Assembly: GCA_947494145.1 (NCBI GenBank)
Contig: CANLTZ010000002.1
Coordinates: 310,001 to 374,000 of the forward strand
DNA: 64,000 bases
Source of the DNA: an uncultured Jannaschia sp.
GTDB taxonomy: Bacteria; Pseudomonadota; Alphaproteobacteria; Rhodobacterales; Rhodobacteraceae
Direction of reading: 5' to 3'
Made by a program: the position numbers and the translations under genes
Notes under the pieces: model-generated
The model's database searches: none
Seen by the model: only the letters and a program-made list of their open reading frames with translations
What the model was told of the DNA's origin: nothing
In this document: piece by piece, positions 10,868-17,715 of the stretch
How the letters are laid out: each line of letters opens with the position of its first letter
How positions within the stretch are numbered: the first letter of the stretch is position 1

Positions 10868-11764
10868 ATGCCCCGCAACCTTGATCTAACCGCCCTGCGC
10901 GCCTTTGCGACGGTTGCCGCCACCGGCGGCGTCACCCGCGCGGCGGCGACACTGAACCTGACCCAATCGGCTGTTTCGATGCAGATCAAACGGCTGGAGG
11001 ACGCGCTGGACACGGTGCTTCTGCGCCGCTCGGGCCGGGGCGTGGATCTGACCGTCGAAGGTGAACAGGTGCTGGGCTATGCCCGCCGCATGCTTGTCCT
11101 AAACGATGAACTGCAAGAACGGATGCGCGGCACTGCGCCCGAAGGCGAAATCCGATTGGGCGTGCCCCATGACATCGTACCGCGCGTCATGCCGCGCGTT
11201 CTGCGCGCCTTCGCCGCCGAATATCCGCGCTACCGTGTGACGCTGATTTCCGGCGTGACCACGCGCTTGCATGACCTGTTTGCCGAGGGTGGCTGCGATG
11301 TCTTCCTCGCCACCGAGGCGACACCCCGCTCAGGCGCAGAGGAACTGGTGCGCCTGCCCCTGATCTGGGTCGGCGCGGGCGATGGCATCGCCTGGACGCA
11401 GCGCCCCCTGCGCCTGGCCTTCGAGGAAGCCTGCATCTTCCGCACCAAGGCGCAGGCTGCTCTGGATGCTGCCGATATCCCTTGGGAATTGGCCATCACG
11501 GCCGAATCGAGCCGTGCCATTGACGCCAGCGTCAGCGCCGATCTGGCCTGCCACATGGTCATCGACGGCTTTGACACCGATGAACTGGTGCCTATCGCCC
11601 ATGGCGGTACACTTCCGGAAATTGGGGCGGTGGGAATCACGATGTACGTGGCCCAGACTGGGCGCGATGCCGCCCGTGACCGATTGATCGAGATTTTGCG
11701 CGACGCTTATGGCAGCCTTAAGGCGTCACGACCACCTTCCCTGTCGATCGCCGCGACCGGATAA
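10868..11764 (+). CDS. LysR-family transcriptional regulator (298 aa)
   Basis: An N-terminal winged helix-turn-helix (about residues 5-64, with LTALRAFATVAATGGVTRAA and LNLTQSAVSMQIKRLE) is joined to a periplasmic-binding-protein-like effector domain (about 90-290). GAAAGGA lies 6 nt before the ATG. Its target is unknown: the Bax-inhibitor gene is divergent, which is the usual LysR layout, but the convergent quinone oxidoreductase is also a candidate. Its last 47 bp overlap the 3' end of that oxidoreductase gene on the opposite strand. Confidence 0.95.
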   Translation: MPRNLDLTALRAFATVAATGGVTRAAATLNLTQSAVSMQIKRLEDALDTVLLRRSGRGVDLTVEGEQVLGYARRMLVLNDELQERMRGTAPEGEIRLGVPHDIVPRVMPRVLRAFAAEYPRYRVTLISGVTTRLHDLFAEGGCDVFLATEATPRSGAEELVRLPLIWVGAGDGIAWTQRPLRLAFEEACIFRTKAQAALDAADIPWELAITAESSRAIDASVSADLACHMVIDGFDTDELVPIAHGGTLPEIGAVGITMYVAQTGRDAARDRLIEILRDAYGSLKASRPPSLSIAATG

Positions 11765-12677
11765 GCTCCAACGCGTCTTCGCAGCGCTCCAGCGGCAGGA
11801 CATGGCTGACATGGGGGGCGATCTTGCCCCTAGCATAAAGGTCCAGCAGTGTGGCGATACTGTCGGTGATCACATCCGGCGCATAGCCCGCCATGCCCCC
11901 CCAATAGAGCCCGATCAAATCCACATTCTTCACCAGCAGGTGGTTGGCGGCGAAATTCGGTACCTCACCGCTGGCGAACCCGACCACCAGATAGCGCCCG
12001 CCGGGGCGGATGGCGCGGAAGGCGGCCTTGGCGGCTGCGCCCCCCACGGCGTCATAGACCACATCGACCCCGCCGATTGCTTTCAGCTTGTCGAGGATCT
12101 CGGGGTCTTCGGCGTCGATCAGATGCCGCGCACCATGTTCTTTGGCGACGGCCAGCTTGGCCTCACCCCGCGCCACGGCGACCACTTCAGCCCCCATATG
12201 CGCACCCAGTTCCACGGCGGTGAGGCCCACGCCGCCAGCCGCACCCAGCACCAAGAGCCGCTCCCCTCTCTGCAAGCGTGCGCGGTTGGCCAAAGCCACA
12301 TGGCTTGTGGACCAAGCCACCAAGAAACCCGCGGCGATGGGCGCAGGCATGGCCTCGGGTACCGGAACGAGGCGTGCCGCAGGAAAGCAGCCGAACTCCG
12401 CCAGGCCCCCCTGGCCGCCGAAGACAGCAATGCGGGTGCCCGGCGCAGGGCCTTCGGTGTCTTCGCCTAAAGCAACGACCTTGCCGCAAACCTCAAGACC
12501 GGGCACGAAGGGCACTGTGGGGGTATCCTGGTAGCTGCCTTCGATCATCAGAAGGTCGGCGAAGTTCAGCCCGCAGGCCTCGATTTCGATCAGCGCTTCG
12601 CCTCGGGCCGGTTCAGGCTTTGGGAAATCGAGCTTCAAAACCGTTTCGCCAGGGCCGGTTACCTCGAATGCGCGCAT
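11718..12677 (-). CDS. NADPH:quinone oxidoreductase, zinc-less MDR family (319 aa)
   Basis: A medium-chain dehydrogenase/reductase that would reduce quinones or enones with NADPH. The N-terminal GroES-like domain begins MRAFEVTGPG, and the Rossmann domain carries GAAGGVGLTAVELGAHMGAE. Structural zinc cysteines of alcohol dehydrogenases are absent, as in QOR. The start at 12677 is chosen by homology; a 29-residue extension upstream lacks family resemblance. The 3' end overlaps that of the LysR gene by 47 bp, tail to tail. Confidence 0.93.
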   Translation of the reverse strand: MRAFEVTGPGETVLKLDFPKPEPARGEALIEIEACGLNFADLLMIEGSYQDTPTVPFVPGLEVCGKVVALGEDTEGPAPGTRIAVFGGQGGLAEFGCFPAARLVPVPEAMPAPIAAGFLVAWSTSHVALANRARLQRGERLLVLGAAGGVGLTAVELGAHMGAEVVAVARGEAKLAVAKEHGARHLIDAEDPEILDKLKAIGGVDVVYDAVGGAAAKAAFRAIRPGGRYLVVGFASGEVPNFAANHLLVKNVDLIGLYWGGMAGYAPDVITDSIATLLDLYARGKIAPHVSHVLPLERCEDALELIRSRRSTGKVVVTP

Positions 12678-12976
12678 GGACACGGCCTTTTCTGTAAATA
12701 CAATGTCGTAGGACAATCTGTCACATATTGTTGACACGAGTCGAGGCGCACCCCCCTGTGGCATCGTGCCTACTGCTAGAATGTTGAAAACGTAGCGCTA
12801 AATCGCCTTTAGCGTGTTTGGGCGGGTCTCTCCGGGCGCTCAAATTGTGGAATTGGCAATGCGGCTTCGCATTTCCGTCGCTATGAATTTTGTCGCTACG
12901 TCACCATTGTATCAGTGGGGTATCCCGAAACCAGTGACGACCGGCGCTGGTGCCTTCGCCCCGAAAGGACAACACG
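12678..12976. promoter_or_regulatory. Divergent regulatory region with two inverted repeats
   Basis: This 299-bp gene-free stretch separates the divergent quinone oxidoreductase and XRE genes. It holds two perfect inverted repeats: CGCTAAA/TTTAGCG at 12796-12802 and 12808-12814 (5-nt spacer), and AATGCG/CGCATT at 12858-12863 and 12868-12873 (4-nt spacer). Either could be an operator, perhaps for the XRE protein itself. GAAAGGA at 12963 is the ribosome-binding site of the XRE gene. I see no convincing sigma-70 hexamer pair. Confidence 0.45.
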
Positions 12977-13333
12977 ATGAAACATCCCGTGGACAGCCAC
13001 GTGGGAAAGCGCATCCGGCATCGCCGCTGGATGATCGGAATGACGCAGCAGCAGCTTGCCGAAGCCGTGGGCATCAAGTTCCAGCAAATACAGAAGTATG
13101 AGACTGGCATGAATCGCGTCTCTGCATCCCGACTCTGGGAGATTGCAGGTACGCTTGACGTCCCCATCGAACATTTCTTCGAAGGGTTGGAAAGCAAGGC
13201 AAACGCAGGCGATGCGGATGTCCTGTCCGACAAAGAAGCGATGGAGCTTATTCGAGCCTACTATGCCATGCCCGAGAACCAGCGCCGCCGCTTGTTCGAC
13301 CTTGCACGTGTGATGTCGGAAAACGCCGCCTAG
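12977..13333 (+). CDS. XRE-family helix-turn-helix regulator (118 aa)
   Basis: A small DNA-binding protein with a Cro/C1-type helix-turn-helix at about residues 10-65 (KRIRHRRWMIGMTQQQLAEA, then FQQIQKYETGMNRVSASRLW) and a helical tail. This family is conserved as single-copy genes across Rhodobacteraceae and resembles phage repressors in fold only; no phage genes are adjacent. The start at 12977 has GAAAGGA 7 nt upstream; an upstream in-frame start would add nine residues without homology. Targets are unknown; the palindromes in its own promoter region suggest autoregulation. Confidence 0.9.
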   Translation: MKHPVDSHVGKRIRHRRWMIGMTQQQLAEAVGIKFQQIQKYETGMNRVSASRLWEIAGTLDVPIEHFFEGLESKANAGDADVLSDKEAMELIRAYYAMPENQRRRLFDLARVMSENAA

Positions 13334-13361
13334 GGCAAAGGCGCCACGCTTGACGCAGATA

Positions 13362-13383
13362 ACCCGGGGTGCGACCCCCGGGT
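13362..13383 (+). terminator. Hairpin directly before the hisN start
   Basis: Perfect 8-bp arms ACCCGGGG (13362-13369) and CCCCGGGT (13376-13383) enclose a 6-nt loop and end one base before the hisN ATG at 13385. No T-run follows. It could end the XRE transcript or hide the ribosome-binding region of hisN; no Shine-Dalgarno sequence is seen outside the hairpin. Confidence 0.5.
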
Positions 13384-13384
13384 C

Positions 13385-14173
13385 ATGACCATGCGCCCCG
13401 AGCCAAATCTGATCCGTCCCATTGCCCATGCCATGGCCGATGCGGCCCGTAAGGCGACGCTGACCCATTTCCGCACCGACCTGACGGTGGACAGCAAACG
13501 CACCGATTTCGACCCCGTCACCATCGCCGACCGCGCGGCCGAGACCGCCATGCGCGCCATTCTGGCCGATACCCGTCCCGATGACAGCATCCTGGGGGAA
13601 GAGGCCGCTGCCCATATCGGCACCTCTGGCCTGACTTGGGTGCTCGATCCCATCGACGGCACCCGTGGGTTCATTTCAGGCACGCCCACTTGGGGTGTGC
13701 TGATCGCGCTACGGGACGCGGACGGGCCGTTCTACGGCATCATTGACCAGCCCTTCACAGGCGAACGGTTTGAGGGCGCGGCCGATGGTGCCCACTGGAC
13801 CCACCCGACCGGCACCCGCGCGCTGCGCACCCGTGGCACGACCGCGCTTCGCGATGCGACCATCCTAACCACCTTCCCCGAATTGGGCAGCCCGCCCGAA
13901 GCCGCTGCATTTGCCCGCGTGGCCCGACATTGCCGGCTGACGCGTTACGGGCTCGATTGCTACGGCTACGCGCTTCTGGCTGCCGGCCATGTGGATCTGG
14001 TGATTGAGGCGGGGCTGCAAAGCTACGACATTGCCGCCCCCATTGCCGTTATCCAGGCCGCGGGCGGCGTGGTGACCGATTGGCAGGGCGGCGCGGCACA
14101 TGATGGCGGCCAGGCCATTGCCGCGGCCACGCCTGCCTTGCACCGGGCCGCTTTGGACCTGCTCAATGCCTGA
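13385..14173 (+). CDS. hisN: Histidinol-phosphatase, inositol-monophosphatase family (262 aa)
   Basis: A magnesium-dependent phosphatase of the IMPase superfamily, expected to dephosphorylate L-histidinol phosphate in histidine synthesis, as in bacteria lacking the HisB or PHP-type enzyme. Metal-site motifs are ILGEEAA (Glu), DPIDGTRGF (the family DPIDGT signature) and YDIAAPIAVIQAAGG near the C-terminus. Another IMPase activity (inositol or nucleotide phosphate) cannot be excluded from sequence. A second ATG at 13391 is an alternative start. The gene overlaps the following amidohydrolase by 8 bp. Confidence 0.85.
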   Translation: MTMRPEPNLIRPIAHAMADAARKATLTHFRTDLTVDSKRTDFDPVTIADRAAETAMRAILADTRPDDSILGEEAAAHIGTSGLTWVLDPIDGTRGFISGTPTWGVLIALRDADGPFYGIIDQPFTGERFEGAADGAHWTHPTGTRALRTRGTTALRDATILTTFPELGSPPEAAAFARVARHCRLTRYGLDCYGYALLAAGHVDLVIEAGLQSYDIAAPIAVIQAAGGVVTDWQGGAAHDGGQAIAAATPALHRAALDLLNA

Positions 14174-15491
14174 AACGCTGATCAGGGGCGGCCTTCTGGC
14201 CACCATGACCCCCGATGGGCCCATGGGCGGCGATATCCTCATCCGCGACGGCGTCATCGCGGCGATAGGCCCGGACCTCGCCACCACGGGCGAGGTGGTC
14301 CATGCCGATGGCTGCCTGGTGACACCGGGCCTCGTGAACACTCATCACCATCTTTATCAAACGCTAACCCGCGCGGTGCCTGCGGGACAGGACGCGCTTC
14401 TGTTTGGCTGGCTGCGCAATCTCTACCCGATCTGGGCGCGCTTCACGCCCGACCATGTCCGCGCCGCCACCACGCTGGGCCTGGCGGAGCTTGCGCTTTC
14501 GGGCTGCTCCACCTCGTCCGATCATCTCTACCTTTTCCCCAACGGCACGCGGCTGGAAGATACGATCGAGGCAGCCGCCCGCGTGAGCCTCCGCTTCCAT
14601 CCAACGCGCGGTGCCATGTCCATCGGCGAAAGCGATGGCGGCCTGCCGCCCGACAGCCTGGTGGAACGGGAAGAGGCCATCCTCGAAGATTGCATTCGCG
14701 TCGTTGACGCCTTCCACGACCCGGCGCCAGGGTCCATGTGCCGCGTGAGCCTGGCACCCTGTTCGCCGTTTTCCGTCAGCCGGGACCTCATGCGCGACAC
14801 CGCCTTGCTGGCCCGGGACAAGGGCGTGCGCCTGCACACTCATCTGGCGGAAAACGATGAAGACGTGCGCTATTCGCTGGCCACCTTTGGCTGTCGCCCC
14901 GGGCAGTACGCCGAAGATCTGGGCTGGGTTGGCGACGATGTCTGGCACGCCCATTGCGTGAAGCTGGATGCCGCAGAGATAGATCTTTTTGCCCGCACCC
15001 GGACCGGCGTGGCCCATTGTCCCTGTTCCAATTGCCGCCTGGGGTCGGGCATCGCGCCCTTGCGCGCTATGCTCGATGCGGGCGTGCCGGTGGGGTTGGG
15101 CGTCGATGGCTCCGCCAGCAATGACAGCGCCAATCTGGTGGAAGAAGCCCGGCAAGCCATGTTGTTACAGCGCGTGGCCCATGGCGCCGATGCCATGTCG
15201 GGGGTCGAGGTGCTGCGGGTGGCGACAGCGGGTGGCGCGCAGGTGCTGGGCCGCGACGATATCGGCCAGCTTGCCCCTGGAATGCGCGCCGACATCGCCA
15301 TCTGGGACATGGCGGGGGTGGAGGCGGCGGGAAGCTGGGACCGCGCGGCTTTGTTTCTGGCGGGCCCCCGCCGCGTCCGCGATTTGTTCGTGGAGGGACG
15401 CGGGGTGGTGCGGGCCGGTCAACTGACGACCCTGGACCTGCACCAGGAGATTGCGCGGGGTGAGTGGTTGCTGGCTGAGTTGATGGGGTGA
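14166..15491 (+). CDS. 8-oxoguanine deaminase-type amidohydrolase (441 aa)
   Basis: A cytoplasmic metal-dependent deaminase of the amidohydrolase superfamily, close to the 8-oxoguanine deaminase/hydroxydechloroatrazine ethylaminohydrolase group. Zinc-site motifs are NTHHHLY (HxH), HTHLAEN, DVWHAHCV and GVDGSASND (metal Asp). The segment SGCSTSSDHLY is typical of the 8-oxoguanine deaminase subgroup. The start at 14166 overlaps the end of hisN by 8 bp, implying co-translation. The enzyme would convert oxidised guanine to urate; related substrates such as guanine or triazines are possible. Confidence 0.88.
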   Translation: MPETLIRGGLLATMTPDGPMGGDILIRDGVIAAIGPDLATTGEVVHADGCLVTPGLVNTHHHLYQTLTRAVPAGQDALLFGWLRNLYPIWARFTPDHVRAATTLGLAELALSGCSTSSDHLYLFPNGTRLEDTIEAAARVSLRFHPTRGAMSIGESDGGLPPDSLVEREEAILEDCIRVVDAFHDPAPGSMCRVSLAPCSPFSVSRDLMRDTALLARDKGVRLHTHLAENDEDVRYSLATFGCRPGQYAEDLGWVGDDVWHAHCVKLDAAEIDLFARTRTGVAHCPCSNCRLGSGIAPLRAMLDAGVPVGLGVDGSASNDSANLVEEARQAMLLQRVAHGADAMSGVEVLRVATAGGAQVLGRDDIGQLAPGMRADIAIWDMAGVEAAGSWDRAALFLAGPRRVRDLFVEGRGVVRAGQLTTLDLHQEIARGEWLLAELMG

Positions 15492-15576
15492 GGGCTTTAC
15501 CGGACCGTTGGACCATGAGGGCGCCTGAATTGCCGATGGATCAGGTCTTCCGAGAGCCGCCATGGGCCAACCCGCA

Positions 15577-16230
15577 TCAAAGCAGACCCAACCCTTCCAG
15601 CCCCGCGCGCAGGTCGGGCGCAACCCGGTGGCCCAAGGCCAATAGCGCGGCATCCGGGGCAACGAGATCGGGCACTTGCGTGACCACCATCCCCGCCGCC
15701 ACGGCAGAGCGAACGCCATGGGCGCTGTCCTCGAAGGCGGCGCAGCGCTCTGGCGGCAGGCCCAGGATCCGCGCGGCTGTCTCATAGATTTCCGGGTGTG
15801 GCTTGCCCTGCGACACCTCATCCCCGCCCACCAGATCAGGCAGCAGCTCCCCGATTCCCGCCGCGTCCAGTCGGGCGCGGGCCTTGGCGCGGTCGGTGCT
15901 GGTGGCCACGAACCGGCGCACGCCCCGCGCCGCCAATCCGTCGAGGGCAACGCGCACTGTGGGTTTGAGCGGGAGGGGACCGTCAAACAGCCCCCGGTTT
16001 TCCTGATGCCATTGATCCGCAAAGGGCTGCGCGCCGTCCCCCATTGCGGCGTGCAGAAGTTCCATACCCGTGACCTCATTGGTGCCGATGAGCCCATGGT
16101 AGAGTGCGTCATCGGGTGCCAGACGCAGTGCGACGCGCGCGCGGCGAAAGCCCTCCAGGTACAGCCGTTCGCTATCGAGAAGCAGGCCGTCCATGTCGAA
16201 CACCACCGCCTCGATGGAGACGGCGTTCAT
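15577..16230 (-). CDS. HAD-superfamily phosphatase, phosphoglucomutase-like (217 aa)
   Basis: A haloacid-dehalogenase-type hydrolase of subfamily IA. Motif I is FDMDGLLLDSE (nucleophile and general-acid aspartates), motif II the Thr/Ser in FVATSTDR, motif III the lysine in QGKPHPE, and motif IV FEDSAHG. The helical cap lies between motif I and II, as in beta-phosphoglucomutase and phosphoglycolate phosphatase. The start overlaps the tdk stop by ATGA, so it is co-translated with thymidine kinase and may act on a nucleotide or sugar phosphate, but the substrate cannot be read from the sequence. Confidence 0.9.
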   Translation of the reverse strand: MNAVSIEAVVFDMDGLLLDSERLYLEGFRRARVALRLAPDDALYHGLIGTNEVTGMELLHAAMGDGAQPFADQWHQENRGLFDGPLPLKPTVRVALDGLAARGVRRFVATSTDRAKARARLDAAGIGELLPDLVGGDEVSQGKPHPEIYETAARILGLPPERCAAFEDSAHGVRSAVAAGMVVTQVPDLVAPDAALLALGHRVAPDLRAGLEGLGLL

Positions 16231-16829
16231 ACCGGGGCCTCGGGCGGGACGCGGTCGCCGATGGCTTCGCGGAAATGGCGACGGCAGAGGCTGACATAGC
16301 GGTCATTGCCCCCAACCTCGACCTGCGCGCCTTCCGACACGGCGCGGCCGTCTTCATCGACGCGGATGACCATGGTGGCCTTGCGCCCGCAATGGCAGAT
16401 TGTGCGCACTTCGCGCAGGTCGTCGGCCAAAGCCAGCAACATGGCAGAGCCTGGGAAAAGCTCCCCCCGGAAATCGACGCGCAGGCCATAGGCCATGACG
16501 GGGACGTTTAAGTCGTCGACAGCGCGGGCCAATTGCCAGACTTGGTCGCGCGACAGCCATTGCGCTTCGTCCACCAGCACACAGGCGCAAGGGCCATCGG
16601 CCAGCCGTCTCTCGATCAAAGCGAACAGGTCCGACGCTGCCTGCCAAGTATCGGCCTCGGCCGAGATGCCGATGCGGCTGGCGATCTGTCCCTTGCCGCC
16701 GCGTTCATCGAAATCGGCTGTCAGCAGATAGGTCTGCATCCCCCGTTCGATGTAGTTGTAACTGGCTTGCAAGAGCAGGGTGCTCTTGCCCGCATTCATC
16801 GTGGAGTAGTGAAAGTAGAGCTTCGCCAT
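16227..16829 (-). CDS. tdk: Thymidine kinase, type II (200 aa)
   Basis: Phosphorylates thymidine with ATP for nucleotide salvage. The P-loop is YSTMNAGKST near residues 8-17, the Walker-B-like segment is CVLVDEAQWL, and the lasso/zinc domain carries CHCG and CRRHF cysteines and histidine. The start MAKLYFHYSTMNAG at 16829 fits the family; an 18-residue upstream extension does not. thyX, the de novo thymidylate synthase, lies 12.5 kb away, so both routes to dTMP are present. Confidence 0.96.
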   Translation of the reverse strand: MAKLYFHYSTMNAGKSTLLLQASYNYIERGMQTYLLTADFDERGGKGQIASRIGISAEADTWQAASDLFALIERRLADGPCACVLVDEAQWLSRDQVWQLARAVDDLNVPVMAYGLRVDFRGELFPGSAMLLALADDLREVRTICHCGRKATMVIRVDEDGRAVSEGAQVEVGGNDRYVSLCRRHFREAIGDRVPPEAPV

Positions 16830-17223
16830 GGCGCGTACCTGCCGCCCAGTGCGGGGCGGCGCAAGGGGCCGTGGAGATGGCATTGGTCAGGTTCGACCTG
16901 TGGGCCTATGTCCGACCCCGAGCGTGAAGCGTGATGACCGGTCACCGGATGCTGGCTTGGTCGGTACTGGTAAGTAAATGGAGACCCCGTGCCTGCGCCA
17001 CCGGCACGGGGCCTTTCGCCCGCGAGTCCACCGTCATTTCGTTTGGCTTCTACAATGTCCATCGGCTGGATGGGCGGGCCGACGCTCTGGAACCGTATGT
17101 CCTCTTCTGCGTCGTTGCGGCGCTCCTACGGTGAATTGCCGCGCCACGTCATGGGAAAGGGATCGCCGCTTTCCCCGTATGCAGACGGCGTGTATGGTTG
17201 ACGTAAGGGAAGGATGGTCGCCA
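16830..17223. other. 394-bp gene-free region with a strong hairpin
   Basis: No convincing coding sequence is seen between tdk and the next gene. A perfect 9-bp hairpin CCCCGTGCC/GGCACGGGG (16985-16993 and 17003-17011) is followed by CCTTTC, like a weak intrinsic terminator on the plus strand, although no known gene lies upstream on that strand. A short hairpin around CAGGTTCGACCTG lies near 16889. A small RNA ending at the hairpin is possible but not shown. I looked for tRNA and SRP RNA features and found none. Confidence 0.4.
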
Positions 17224-17700
17224 ATGGCACGCGAGACCGGAACCTATCTCAAACACCACACTGCGGCGCTTGTGAAAGATGTCGGGGTCGAGGCCGCCTG
17301 CGCCGTGACCGGGAAGGCCAAGGCGACGCTCGGGCGGTACTATTCCCTGCATGACGAACATGCCGATCGGTTCATGCCCATCGACAGCGTGGTGAAGCTG
17401 GAACGGGCCGCGTCCTTTCCGCATGTCACGACCGCCATGGCCGAGCTGGGCGGCATGACATTGACGGTCACAACGCCGTCGGCAGCGGCCCACACCCAGG
17501 GTGGTGGCGTGAATGAAGACATCGCCATGATCTCGCAACGGTTTGCGATGCTCATGAACGCCTATGCCAATGCAGTGTCCGACAATGTGATCACGCCGGC
17601 AGAAGCCCGAATGATGCTGTCAGAAACCCAGGAACTACAGAAGGTTCTGGTGGATATGAAGCTGCACTTGGAAGCCAGCGGCCTGGGTGGTCCCGATTGA
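17224..17700 (+). CDS. Conserved hypothetical protein, phage CII-like (158 aa)
   Basis: Not confidently recognised. The protein begins MARETGTYLKHHTAALVKDV and continues with a helical, HTH-like region (CAVTGKAKATLGRYYSL) and a PIDSVVKLER segment that recall phage CII/CP76-type regulators, then a C-terminal helical region (about 100-155) able to form a coiled coil. There is no signal peptide or membrane helix. The start at 17224 is preceded by AAGGATGG; an in-frame ATG at 17194 is an alternative. It ends 15 bp from the converging 1029-aa protein gene. A DNA-binding role is plausible but unproven. Confidence 0.7.
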   Translation: MARETGTYLKHHTAALVKDVGVEAACAVTGKAKATLGRYYSLHDEHADRFMPIDSVVKLERAASFPHVTTAMAELGGMTLTVTTPSAAAHTQGGGVNEDIAMISQRFAMLMNAYANAVSDNVITPAEARMMLSETQELQKVLVDMKLHLEASGLGGPD

Positions 17701-17715
17701 TGTGGCGATCAGCCG

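Noticed and set aside
16880-16910. GGTTCGACC resembling a tRNA T-loop
   Set aside because: No matching T-stem, acceptor stem or anticodon arm can be formed around it.
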